DNA of 16,791 nucleotides from Candidatus Bipolaricaulota bacterium (lineage in GTDB: Bacteria > Bipolaricaulota > Bipolaricaulia > UBA7950 > UBA9294): positions 1 through 16,791 of the forward strand of contig JAUWOJ010000016.1 of the NCBI GenBank assembly GCA_030612175.1. Direction: 5' to 3'. How positions within the stretch are numbered: position 1 is the stretch's first letter; every line of letters starts with the position of its first letter. The notes beneath the pieces were generated by a model. The model saw only the letters and a program-made list of their open reading frames with translations, was not told where the DNA came from and ran no database searches. Made by a program: the position numbers and the translations under genes. Below are positions 6,773-14,100 of the stretch, in pieces.

Positions 6773-8278
6773 TTGAGCGAAAAAACTATCTATCTTTCTC
6801 TCTATCGGCGCTGGCGGCCAAAACGTTTTGTTGACGTAGTGGGGCAAGCAGCGATCGTGCGCACATTGCGAAATGTGGTGGTTGCTGGCGAGGTAGGGCA
6901 CGCTTATCTCTTTGCTGGCGAGCGAGGAATTGGAAAGACATCAGTGGCGCGTATCCTTGCGCGCGCGGTCAATTGTCTTGCGCCAACAGGCGGGGAACCG
7001 TGTAACAGCTGTGCCAATTGTCAGACAATACTGCTCAGGCGCTCCCTGGATATTCTAGAGATTGATGGCGCTTCAAACAGAGGGATCGATCACATTCGCC
7101 GTCTACGTGAAGAAGTGAGCTTTGCCCCAACTGCCCTCGAAAAGAAAGTATACATAATTGACGAGGTTCACATGCTGACCAACGAAGCATTTAACGCTTT
7201 GTTGAAGACCCTGGAAGAGCCGCCAGCGCACGCAATGTTTATATTTGCCACAACTGAACCACACAAGATTCCTCTCACGATTGTCTCTCGCTGTCAAGTA
7301 CTTAATTTCCGAAAGATCTCAACAGAAATCATTGCTGCCCATCTCTCTGAGATTGCCCGTAGTGAGAGCGTCACAATCTCTAAGGAAGCAGTTGTGCTGC
7401 TCGCGCATAAAGCGAACGGCGGGATGCGTGATGCGATTGTGTTGCTTGAGCAAGCGATGAACTATGGGCAAGGAGATATCGATGCTGGTGCTGTCATCAA
7501 GATGCTGGGGATGGCTCACCCCAAGGTCCGGGAAGAGTTCTTGTCTGCGGTCGAGAAGGGAAATCGGGGCGCTGTTCTGACGATTATTGATTCTCTTGCC
7601 GAACAAGGAAAGGATCTAGAGCTCTTTCTGAGCGATTTGACAGGGGTCTTGCGTGATCGGATCGCTGGAGAAGGAGGGTGTGACGGGTGTGATGTGAGGT
7701 TGTGTCATGGATTGCTTCGTGTAAAGCAAGAACTGTTTCATTCTCTGGATCACAGAATCTTGATGGAAATCGGTATCCTCGAATTGATGAATGAGTTGGG
7801 TCTGTCGCAGGAGCCAAGCGGGGCTGAACATAGCTCCAAAGAGGGTGAGGGTCTCCCGGAGCATGAAGAAAACACAGTGGATGATTCTCCTGCGGAGCAC
7901 AAAGCAAAGGAAGAAACCGGTTCTCATGAAGAAGCCAGCCTGTCCTCGATTGATTGGTGGGAGGAGATGTTGGGAGAGATACAGCAAGAAAGGATTGCTA
8001 TCGCAGCATTTCTTGCTGAAGCCACACCACACCTGGAAGGCGAGAGATTGACAATTGCGTTTCATCCTGAGCACACGTTTCATAAGGAGAGCCTGGAAAA
8101 GACGGGAAATATGCAATATCTATCCGGTATGGTACACCGCCGATTGGGCGATCAGTTTTATGTGGATGTGAAACTTGATGGAGAAGTGATGCGGAAACCC
8201 TCTCCGCGAGAGAAGTTGCGGGAAAAGGCGGAACTTGTACGTCAAATGTTTGATGGAAAGGTTGTGAAGGAGGACTGA
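6773..8278 (+). CDS. dnaX: DNA polymerase III subunit gamma/tau
   Basis: DnaX is the ATPase of the clamp loader that places the beta clamp on DNA and organises the replicase. The product of about 501 residues starts with the typical LYRRWRPKRFVDVVGQ. It then has Walker A GERGIGKTS (49-57), four zinc-binding cysteines (Cys68, 77, 80, 83), Walker B with IIDEVHML (about 128-135), the SRC arginine-finger motif (172-174), an acidic low-complexity linker (about 345-395) and a tau-like C-terminal region. A TTG at 6773 is the only sensible start: longer versions would begin inside the tRNA, and the N-terminal motif then sits at the usual distance. The ribosome binding site is poor. I see no clear slippery site for a gamma form. 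The stop overlaps the ybaB start by one base. Confidence 0.95.
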   Translation: MSEKTIYLSLYRRWRPKRFVDVVGQAAIVRTLRNVVVAGEVGHAYLFAGERGIGKTSVARILARAVNCLAPTGGEPCNSCANCQTILLRRSLDILEIDGASNRGIDHIRRLREEVSFAPTALEKKVYIIDEVHMLTNEAFNALLKTLEEPPAHAMFIFATTEPHKIPLTIVSRCQVLNFRKISTEIIAAHLSEIARSESVTISKEAVVLLAHKANGGMRDAIVLLEQAMNYGQGDIDAGAVIKMLGMAHPKVREEFLSAVEKGNRGAVLTIIDSLAEQGKDLELFLSDLTGVLRDRIAGEGGCDGCDVRLCHGLLRVKQELFHSLDHRILMEIGILELMNELGLSQEPSGAEHSSKEGEGLPEHEENTVDDSPAEHKAKEETGSHEEASLSSIDWWEEMLGEIQQERIAIAAFLAEATPHLEGERLTIAFHPEHTFHKESLEKTGNMQYLSGMVHRRLGDQFYVDVKLDGEVMRKPSPREKLREKAELVRQMFDGKVVKED

Positions 8279-8604
8279 TGCAGGGAATAGGCGGCATGGG
8301 CAACCTGATGAAACAGGCAAAAAAATTACAGGCTGAGCTGGAGAGAAAGCAGGAAGAACTTGCCAGAATGAAGGTAGAAGCTAGTTCTGGTGGAGGAATG
8401 GTCACCGCGACGGTGAACGGTCGTGGTGAGTTGCTGAACCTTGCTATTGAAAAGGAAGTTGTTGATCCAGATGATGTAGATATGCTCGCCGATCTTATCA
8501 TTGCCGCGGTGCAAGAAGCACAGAAGAATGCGCGCGATCGCTCACAGGAGCTCCTGGGGCCGCTCGCTCAAGGGCTGAATCTTCCTGGGATACCAGGATC
8601 ATGA
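8278..8604 (+). CDS. ybaB: YbaB/EbfC family nucleoid-associated protein
   Basis: This small DNA-binding protein (108 residues) is usually encoded between dnaX and recR, as here. It has an N-terminal helix rich in Lys/Gln/Glu (MGNLMKQAKKLQAELERKQEELARM), the family motif VEASSGGGMVTATVNGRGELLNLAIEKEVVDPDDVDML, and a C-terminal helix. It dimerises in the family and coats or bends DNA; roles in regulation and recombination are proposed. AAGGAGG at 8267-8273 precedes the ATG. Its stop overlaps the recR start as ATGA. Confidence 0.95.
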   Translation: MQGIGGMGNLMKQAKKLQAELERKQEELARMKVEASSGGGMVTATVNGRGELLNLAIEKEVVDPDDVDMLADLIIAAVQEAQKNARDRSQELLGPLAQGLNLPGIPGS

Positions 8605-9191
8605 TCGCTCCCTTAGGAGAGTTGATTGAGCGGTTAAGAGCTCTCCCGGGTATTGGGCGAAAGAGCGCCGAAAGGATGGCTTTCCATCTGCTAAGCAGCC
8701 CGCAATCAGAAGCGGCACAACTTGCTCGAGCGATCGATGGCATCAAGAAAAACGTACATCGGTGCAACCGCTGCTTCAACTTCGCAACTGCTGATCTGTG
8801 CGAAATATGTTCAGCTCCCAAGCGTGAACAGCATATGATCTGTGTTGTCGGACAGCCGTGGGAAATACTGAAAATTGAGCAGACGGGTGAATATCATGGC
8901 CTCTATCATGTACTTAACGGCCTCATTTCAGCGATGGATGAAGTCTCCGCTAGCGATTTGAGCATTGATGCCTTAGTTAGGCGGATTCGACAAGAAAAAA
9001 CCAGGGAGATTATCCTTGCCCTGGAACCAAAACTGGAAGGTGAAATAACGGGGATGCATATTCTGTCGTTAGTAAAGCCCCTTGGAGTAAAGGTTTGCCA
9101 AATCGCCCAGGGAATTCCTGTAGGCCGCGATCTGGAGTTTGCGGATGAGGTTACATTGGGCCGCGCGTTACGTGGACGAATTGAGCTATAG
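8601..9191 (+). CDS. recR: Recombination mediator RecR
   Basis: RecR acts with RecO (and RecF) to load RecA at gaps. The 196-residue protein has the helix-hairpin-helix LRALPGIGRKSAERMAFHLL (12-31), a Cys4 zinc site (Cys55, 58, 67, 70), a Toprim domain (about 79-175) and the C-terminal IAQGIPVGRDLEFADEVTLGRALRGR. In the Toprim domain the expected acidic residue after CVV is replaced: CVVGQPWEIL stands where most RecR proteins have a CVVE..D pattern. RecR is not catalytic, so this need not inactivate it. It is the last gene of the dnaX-ybaB-recR set. Confidence 0.96.
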   Translation: MIAPLGELIERLRALPGIGRKSAERMAFHLLSSPQSEAAQLARAIDGIKKNVHRCNRCFNFATADLCEICSAPKREQHMICVVGQPWEILKIEQTGEYHGLYHVLNGLISAMDEVSASDLSIDALVRRIRQEKTREIILALEPKLEGEITGMHILSLVKPLGVKVCQIAQGIPVGRDLEFADEVTLGRALRGRIEL

Positions 9192-9234
9192 TCCTACCCT
9201 TGCCGCCATTGTTGAGTTTGATGGGATGATTGCC

Positions 9235-9263
9235 TTGCGCTGAGCGATCGAGACAAATATAGT
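9235..9263 (+). promoter_or_regulatory. Candidate promoter upstream of the zinc-ribbon protein gene
   Basis: TTGCGC (9235-9240) and TATAGT (9258-9263) are 17 bp apart in the 117-bp gap after recR. The predicted start near 9270 lies about 40 nt before the GTG start codon. No terminator is evident in the gap, so read-through from recR is also possible. Confidence 0.42.
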
Positions 9264-9308
9264 CCCAGAGGGATTGATAAACTATCTAATCAAATTAGGG
9301 GGGGATGA

Positions 9309-10010
9309 GTGTCTGAAGAGATTGGTAAGTTGCTCGAATTGCAGGAAAAAGATCGAGAAAGATACGACTTATTAACACGGCTAGAGCAATTGAAAGAAGA
9401 ACATCTACGAATAGAACAAAAACTAGCCGAAGAGCAGTCCGCGGTGGAGGAACGTTGCCAACAGGTGAAACAGTTGAGCCATGACAGCCGCGGGAAGAAT
9501 CTTGAGGTTGACGATGTCGACACGCAAATTCGCAACTATCAAAAACGACTAGATGAAGGGATCATCAGTTTCAAGGAGATGGAGGCGCTGCAAGCAAAGA
9601 TCGCTAACCAACGAAACCGGATTGACGAAATGGAAGACAACGCTATTGAGCTCATGGATATGATGGAGATAGCTGAAGCAAAGCTAGTAGAAGTAGAAAG
9701 AGACCTGGATGAGCAGAAAAGATGTTTTGCCTCTCGAAGTGCAAGGATTAGCAGTCAAATCCTAGAGGCCAAAGAGAAACTCGAATCCCGTGAGCAAGAG
9801 CGAGCTGCGATTAAAGATAGATTCCCTGCGCACCTTCTCTCTCACTACGAGGGGTTGCATTCCCAGTTTGACGATCCCGTAGTAGCGATCGTGAATGGGC
9901 TATGCTCTGGATGCAAGCTAAAGCTAAACAGCACTACTATCGAGCGGGCGCGAACCGAAACAGAGATCGTCACCTGCCAGAATTGCTCACGTATACTATA
10001 CATCACCTAG
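9309..10010 (+). CDS. C4-type zinc-ribbon, coiled-coil protein (DUF164-like)
   Basis: The 233-residue protein begins with a long antiparallel-type coiled coil (about 1-170, rich in Glu, Lys, Arg, Gln and Leu heptads) and ends with a zinc ribbon: CSGC (Cys199, Cys202) and CQNC (Cys223, Cys226) around KLKLNSTTIERART. This layout matches the family annotated as 'C4-type zinc ribbon domain-containing protein' (DUF164), widely conserved but without an assigned biochemical role; a nucleic-acid or protein scaffold is a reasonable guess. A GTG start at 9309 is chosen because the run AGGGGGGG at 9297-9304 sits just upstream, and it begins the coiled coil directly (SEEIGKLLELQEKDRERYDLL). An ATG four bases earlier is out of frame. 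It overlaps the next gene slightly. Confidence 0.88.
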   Translation: MSEEIGKLLELQEKDRERYDLLTRLEQLKEEHLRIEQKLAEEQSAVEERCQQVKQLSHDSRGKNLEVDDVDTQIRNYQKRLDEGIISFKEMEALQAKIANQRNRIDEMEDNAIELMDMMEIAEAKLVEVERDLDEQKRCFASRSARISSQILEAKEKLESREQERAAIKDRFPAHLLSHYEGLHSQFDDPVVAIVNGLCSGCKLKLNSTTIERARTETEIVTCQNCSRILYIT

Positions 10011-10702
10011 GCCGAACACTGGGAATTTGCGTGTTGTTGGCCCTTCTTATCGGTTGTGTCTGCTATTCCTTGCCTCTACCAATTGGACCTCTCTCTGACT
10101 ATGGCGGTGTGCTAGATAGTTATGGCCGGGAGCGAATCAGTGGATTGATCAAGGAGGCGGAGGAACATCTGGGAACAAGGGTTTATGTCCTAGCTAGCTG
10201 GGATAGCCCATTCGCCGATCTAGATCGTTATGCTTATGCTGTCCTTGAGGCGTGGAACCTCTCGGAAGGGCATACTATTCTTGCTCTCTTCCTCAAGGAA
10301 AACAACAATTGGAGGGTGAAAGTGCTCTCCGGTGAAGCAGCAGATTCTGCCCACCCTCAACTTGCCCAGGAGATCGAATTAGGCATCTCAGACTTGGTCT
10401 ACCATTCTCGCATTGAAGAAGCAATGGTAAAGCTGTTTTCCATTCTCGAGAATCGCGTTTTCAGGGCGAGTGCGTCTGCAAAGCCGACTACAGGGCAGGG
10501 CAGGAGCCGCGTCTTCCTTTCCCTGGTGGTAGTCGCCATGGTTTTCCTTGTAGCAGTGTTCATCTCTCGCCGGATTTGTCCACGGTGCGGCCGTGTTCTT
10601 CGAGTACGAAAGCGCCGCTCTCTTGGTCCATACGGAAGCAATAATGTGTTATACTATTGTCGACATTGTGGATTTTCGCGAAGAAAGAAGCGAGAGGGCT
10701 AG
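9983..10702 (+). CDS. TPM-domain membrane protein with C-terminal zinc ribbon
   Basis: The N-terminus is a signal or anchor (LGRTLGICVLLALLIGC) with a possible lipobox LIGC at Cys25. A TPM/YgcG-like domain follows (about 35-160), recognisable by PIGPLSDYGGVLDSYGRERI, the LIKEAEEHLGTRVYVLA strand and ILALFLKENNNWRVKVLSG. A transmembrane helix lies at about 177-194 (VFLSLVVVAMVFLVAVF). The C-terminal tail is strongly basic and holds a zinc ribbon: CPRC (Cys199, 202) and CRHC (Cys226, 229). TPM domains are usually extracytoplasmic, so the ribbon would lie in the cytosol. The start is uncertain. The frame is open from 9902, but the early part is antisense-like sequence within the previous gene; a TTG at 9983 best fits the signal peptide, without a good ribosome binding site. 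The stop codon lies inside helix P1 of the RNase P RNA. Confidence 0.75.
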   Translation: MLTYTIHHLGRTLGICVLLALLIGCVCYSLPLPIGPLSDYGGVLDSYGRERISGLIKEAEEHLGTRVYVLASWDSPFADLDRYAYAVLEAWNLSEGHTILALFLKENNNWRVKVLSGEAADSAHPQLAQEIELGISDLVYHSRIEEAMVKLFSILENRVFRASASAKPTTGQGRSRVFLSLVVVAMVFLVAVFISRRICPRCGRVLRVRKRRSLGPYGSNNVLYYCRHCGFSRRKKREG

Positions 10703-11008
10703 AGGATCGCAGAGGGTAACCTCTGAGGAAAGTCCGGACTCCACAGGGCAAGTCACTGGGGAAATCCCAGCGAGCGAAAGCTCGGGAAAGTGCAACAGAG
10801 AGCAGACCACCAATGGCTTAGGCACAGGTGACGGTGAAACGGCGGTGTAAGAGACCACCAGCGATTCGGGCGACCGGGTCGGCTTTGTAAACCCTGGCTG
10901 GAGCAAGGCCAAATAGGAAGGCGCTTAAGAGCTGCCCGCTCAAGCCTTTGGGTTGGCCGCATAGATAGATGATCCTCCTCGACAGAATCCGGCTTATAGG
11001 CCCTCTCG
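10691..11008 (+). ncRNA. rnpB: RNase P RNA
   Basis: This is the catalytic RNA of RNase P, which trims tRNA 5' ends. The universal blocks are present in order: GAGGAAAGTCCGGACTCC (10725-10742), GCAACAGAGAGCAGACC (from about 10792), GGTGAAACGG (10833-10842), AGAGACCACCAGCG (10850-10863), GCAAGGCCAAATAGG (from about 10904) and ACAGAATCCGGCTTATAGG (10982-11000). Helix P1 pairs CGAGAGGG (10691-10698) with CCCTCTCG (11001-11008), extendable by two pairs. P2 pairs GAGGATC (10702-10708) with GATCCTC (10971-10977). P3 is CAGAGG-GTAA-CCTCTG (10710-10725). The ends given are those of P1. The 5' 12 nt overlap the coding end of the TPM gene, and vanZ begins 18 nt after the 3' end. Confidence 0.96.
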
Positions 11009-11026
11009 TGATAGATAGTTGATGAT

Positions 11027-11437
11027 ATGAAACGAAAGCGGGCAGTGTGGTGGGTTCTATTGGTGCTTTATGCCGCCACGATTTTTGCTCTTTCCAGTTT
11101 TCCTTTGAAGGAGAGAGAGCCAGTTGTTCTGATCCCTCACGAAGATAAGCTGTTGCACTTCTTGGAGTTCTTCTGTTTCTTTGTCCTCTCTTGGAAGGCC
11201 CTGCATAATCGAAACAGGATGTTCTATGCGCTGCTTATTACGGGAATATATGCGGGAAGTGATGAACTTCATCAATTGTTTGTCCCCATGCGCGAAGCCA
11301 GTATTCTTGACTGGTTCGCTGGCTTCACGGGGGGAGTGGCTGGAATGATCGTAGTTTGGCTTTGCGCCCGCTTTCCCTTGCCTGGAATAGCAAGGATTCG
11401 TATACTTGGAAGATCGGATCACAAGGAGGAGGACTAG
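11027..11437 (+). CDS. VanZ family membrane protein
   Basis: This 136-residue integral membrane protein has four hydrophobic segments (about 7-24, 43-58, 64-80, 95-115). The VanZ-like motifs are LSSFP after the first helix, HEDKLLHFLEFF at the start of the second, and the diagnostic YAGSDELHQLFVPMREASILDWFAG. The founding VanZ gives low-level teicoplanin resistance; most members are housekeeping proteins of unknown function, so no resistance role is claimed. It lies immediately after rnpB without a visible promoter and only a weak ribosome binding site. It ends two bases before the next gene. Confidence 0.9.
   Translation: MKRKRAVWWVLLVLYAATIFALSSFPLKEREPVVLIPHEDKLLHFLEFFCFFVLSWKALHNRNRMFYALLITGIYAGSDELHQLFVPMREASILDWFAGFTGGVAGMIVVWLCARFPLPGIARIRILGRSDHKEED
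11423..11432 (+). promoter_or_regulatory. Strong ribosome binding site fixing the yugP-like start
   Basis: AAGGAGGAGG lies at the very end of vanZ and seven bases before a GTG at 11440. It decides for GTG over the ATG at 11458 and over upstream in-frame starts inside vanZ. Confidence 0.75.
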
Positions 11438-11439
11438 AG

Positions 11440-12120
11440 GTGTTTCTCTCATTCTTTATGGGGCCGAGTATCCTTATTTTGCTACCAGCGCTAGCCTTGG
11501 CGGTATATGCGCAATACAAGGTGCGCTCCACATACGCGCGCTACGCGTGTGTGAACGTTTCGGGTGGGATTAGTGCTCAGCAAATGGCGGAGCGGATCCT
11601 AGAAGGAACAGGAATCGGGCTACTCAAGATTGAACGCGTCAAAGGGACCTTATCTGACAGCTATGACCCCAAGGAAAAGACCTTACGACTTTCCGATCCG
11701 ACTTCGTGTTCCATTGCAGCGATTGGGGTGGCAGCACACGAAGCGGGACATGCAATTCAGGATAACCAAGGCTTTAGACCGCTAGCTGTGCGTACAGCGA
11801 TTATTCCATTAGCCAATTTCGGTTCGCAGCTTGCTTTTCCGTTGTTCTTCCTCGGACTGATCTTTCGCTACCAACCCTTTGTTACGCTGGGTATTCTTGC
11901 TTTCTCCCTGGCGATGCTTTTTACGATGGTAACGCTTCCCGTAGAATTCGATGCCAGTCGTCGAGCAGTAGTCGCTCTGCGAAGTACCCATTTGATCAGC
12001 GAAGAAGAACTGGGTGGAGTGAAACAGGTTCTATTTGCCGCGACCCTTACCTACGTTGCCGCTGCGGCCATGGCTGCGCTCCAGCTTGTCATGCTCCTAT
12101 CGATGCGCCGAAGACAATGA
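11440..12120 (+). CDS. Neutral zinc metallopeptidase, YugP family
   Basis: This 226-residue membrane protein belongs to the zinc peptidase family typified by B. subtilis YugP. It has an N-terminal membrane helix (about 5-23), the zinc motif AAHEAGHAIQ (His100, Glu101, His104), two to three hydrophobic helices after it, the conserved LPVEFDASRRA (Glu169 probable third ligand) and a final membrane helix. The GTG start gives the usual family length. Physiological substrates are not established. The gene follows vanZ with a two-base gap, and its stop overlaps rpe as ATGA, so it is cotranscribed with central-metabolism genes without an obvious functional tie. Confidence 0.92.
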   Translation: MFLSFFMGPSILILLPALALAVYAQYKVRSTYARYACVNVSGGISAQQMAERILEGTGIGLLKIERVKGTLSDSYDPKEKTLRLSDPTSCSIAAIGVAAHEAGHAIQDNQGFRPLAVRTAIIPLANFGSQLAFPLFFLGLIFRYQPFVTLGILAFSLAMLFTMVTLPVEFDASRRAVVALRSTHLISEEELGGVKQVLFAATLTYVAAAAMAALQLVMLLSMRRRQ

Positions 12121-12758
12121 AGCTTGCTCCTTCGCTGCTTGCTGCAGATTTCGGCAACCTTCGCGCTGAGGCCAAACAGGTTGAGCCTGTTGCTGCGTAC
12201 TTCCACATCGATGTTATGGACGGTCACTTCGTCTCCAATCTAACGATTGGGCCACTAGTCGTGAACTCTCTTCGCCGCGGCTTATCACGTCCCTTTGATA
12301 TTCACTTGATGATTGATCACCCCCTTACATATGCTCCCCGGTTTGATGTTTGCCCCGATGACTTTATTAGCTTTCATCTTGAAGCAAAGGATGATCCCAA
12401 GAAGGTGATTGGTGTGATTCGTGAGGCAGGCGCGAAAGTGGGAATTGCACTTCGTCCAGCCACTCCACTGGAGAGGGTTTTTCCCTACCTTTCGATAGTT
12501 GACCTTGTACTTGTGATGAGTGTTGAGCCGGGATTCGGCGGACAGATCTTTATGCCGGAATCAATTAAGCGTCTCCGTTCCCTGTACCGAGAAGTGGGGG
12601 AAAGGCCGGTATTGATAGCGGTGGATGGAGGTATCACCACGGAGAATATCCGCCTGGTGTCGGAGGCTGGAGCAGGGCTTGTCGTTGTTGGCTCAGCAAT
12701 CTTTGGAGAGGCCAACCGCTTGGCGGCGGTGCGTGCCCTGAACGAAGCAGCAAAATGA
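12117..12758 (+). CDS. rpe: Ribulose-phosphate 3-epimerase
   Basis: Rpe interconverts ribulose 5-phosphate and xylulose 5-phosphate in the pentose phosphate pathway. The 213-residue TIM-barrel protein shows LAPSLLAADFGNL at the start, the metal and catalytic residues of FHIDVMDGHFVSNLTIGP (His30, Asp32), DIHLMID (His63), VLVMSVEPGFGGQ, the second catalytic aspartate in IAVDGGI (Asp170) and the phosphate-binding VVGSAIFG. The length is typical. It overlaps the peptidase gene before it and ribD after it by 4 bp each. Its substrate is also the source of one riboflavin precursor, which may explain the coupling to ribD. Confidence 0.97.
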   Translation: MKLAPSLLAADFGNLRAEAKQVEPVAAYFHIDVMDGHFVSNLTIGPLVVNSLRRGLSRPFDIHLMIDHPLTYAPRFDVCPDDFISFHLEAKDDPKKVIGVIREAGAKVGIALRPATPLERVFPYLSIVDLVLVMSVEPGFGGQIFMPESIKRLRSLYREVGERPVLIAVDGGITTENIRLVSEAGAGLVVVGSAIFGEANRLAAVRALNEAAK

Positions 12759-13840
12759 ATGACGAGTACTACATGCAGATAGCGCTTGATCTTGCTCGAA
12801 AGGGTACAGGTTTTGTCAATCCTAATCCACTTGTTGGCGCAATCATTGTGAAAAACGGCGCAATCATTGGTAGGGGTTATCACAAGACCTTTGGTGGCCC
12901 ACACGCTGAGGTTTTCGCGCTGGAACAAGCAGCAGCAGAAGCCAATGGCGCTACGATGTACGTTACCCTTGAACCGTGTTGCCACCAAGGGAAGACCCCC
13001 CCCTGTGCTAGGCGGATTGTTGCGGCGGGGATCAGGTGCGTGGTAGTTGCCTGCCGCGATCCTAACCCACTGGTGAATGGTCAGGGAATCGCTAGCTTGC
13101 AGGGGGCTGGTGTCGAGGTAAGAGAAGGGGCGCTAAGGAAGGAAGCCCAGCAGGTGAACGAGATATTCGCTAGATTTATTACTACTGGGATTCCTTTTAC
13201 CCAGCTAAAGCTGGCGATGAGTCTCGATGGAAAGATCGCCACAAGACGTGGGGATTCAAAATGGATCTCAGGTGAACAGTCACGAGAAGAAGTCCATCGC
13301 ATGCGTGGACGGTTTGCCTCTGTGTTAGTAGGTTCAAATACAGTAACCGTAGATGATCCAAGGCTCACCGTTAGGCACGTCTCCGGGAAGAACCCAATCA
13401 GAATAGTCCTTGATCAACACGGCCTAATCCCGATAACTAGTTACATCTTTCATTCAGAGGGGCGCACAATTGTTGTTACAGGGGCAATGCCTGCTAAAAG
13501 CGAAGCGATGATCAGGAAGCTGGGAAAAGAGGTATGGCGTGTTCCGGATGATCGTGGATATATTGACCTTGACTCTCTGCTGCAGCGGCTTGGCAAGGAA
13601 GGTATCGATTCCGTTCTTGTTGAAGGCGGAGGAGAGACAGCTGCCAGTATTCTGCAAGCCGGCTTAGTAGATAAGATCGTTTTTTTCGTGGCACCGATCA
13701 TCATTGGTGGGCGCGCAGCCGTACCTGCAATTGGAGGGGATGGCGCCAATCGTGTCATTGACGGAATCAAGCTTAACAATATGACTATCTCTCGGATAGG
13801 TGACGACTTCCTTGTCACCGGATATCCGCTTAACGATTGA
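12755..13840 (+). CDS. ribD: Bifunctional riboflavin biosynthesis deaminase/reductase RibD
   Basis: RibD performs two steps of riboflavin synthesis: deamination of the pyrimidine made from GTP, then NADPH-dependent reduction of its ribosyl side chain. The 361-residue protein has an N-terminal cytidine-deaminase-like domain with PHAEVFAL (His50, Glu52) and PCCHQGKTPPC (zinc cysteines 75 and 84), and a C-terminal reductase domain starting at QLKLAMSLDGKIATRRGDSKWISG, with VLVGSNTVTVDDPRLTVR and VLVEGGGETAASIL. It is full length. No other rib genes are in the window and no FMN riboswitch is visible. It is the last gene of the run from vanZ. Confidence 0.97.
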   Translation: MNDEYYMQIALDLARKGTGFVNPNPLVGAIIVKNGAIIGRGYHKTFGGPHAEVFALEQAAAEANGATMYVTLEPCCHQGKTPPCARRIVAAGIRCVVVACRDPNPLVNGQGIASLQGAGVEVREGALRKEAQQVNEIFARFITTGIPFTQLKLAMSLDGKIATRRGDSKWISGEQSREEVHRMRGRFASVLVGSNTVTVDDPRLTVRHVSGKNPIRIVLDQHGLIPITSYIFHSEGRTIVVTGAMPAKSEAMIRKLGKEVWRVPDDRGYIDLDSLLQRLGKEGIDSVLVEGGGETAASILQAGLVDKIVFFVAPIIIGGRAAVPAIGGDGANRVIDGIKLNNMTISRIGDDFLVTGYPLND

Positions 13841-14017
13841 CCGGCTTGAGCTGTTAGGAAGCAATGAGAATCTTAAGCGGTAAATGCTCCTCCCTCTAAT
13901 TGGACGCAGGAATCAATCTCAACTGGCAAAGCAGCGGAAATATCACGGTATCCTTTTTCCTTTGCCAATTTCCTCGCGATAGAGTGACACAGGTTACTTT
14001 ACTACCCCCAAAACTCC

Positions 14018-14046
14018 AACAAAGTAAGTCTTTGTTTTCCTTTTTT
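14018..14046 (+). terminator. Candidate Rho-independent terminator
   Basis: AACAAAG (14018-14024) pairs with CTTTGTT (14030-14036) around a 5-nt loop, followed by TTCCTTTTTT. The stem is AT-rich and weak, but the position between ribD and the next gene fits. The gap 13841-14100 otherwise shows an open frame continuous with the next gene but no coding character, no riboswitch that I recognise and no convincing promoter. Confidence 0.35.
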
Positions 14047-14100
14047 AGGGATGTTGTTGCCCGTAAGCTTTGCCTATATGGAAGGAGGTTGCTGTACGAC

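Noticed and set aside
7616..8116. Minus-strand open frame of 166 codons inside dnaX
   Set aside because: Antisense shadow of dnaX with low-complexity, Cys/Phe-rich translation and no family character.
8316..8326. Run of seven A residues as a programmed frameshift site for gamma/tau
   Set aside because: It lies in ybaB, downstream of the dnaX stop, and encodes the normal Lys-Lys-Leu of YbaB.
10593..10850. Open frame crossing the start of rnpB
   Set aside because: It runs through strongly conserved RNase P RNA sequence and has no recognisable protein features.
11027..11437. Glycopeptide resistance determinant
   Set aside because: VanZ-like proteins are common housekeeping membrane proteins and no van operon is nearby.
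13900..14100. N-terminal extension of the exported protein to 13900
   Set aside because: It would bury the signal peptide about 67 residues inside, and the stretch contains a terminator-like hairpin and the ribosome binding site.
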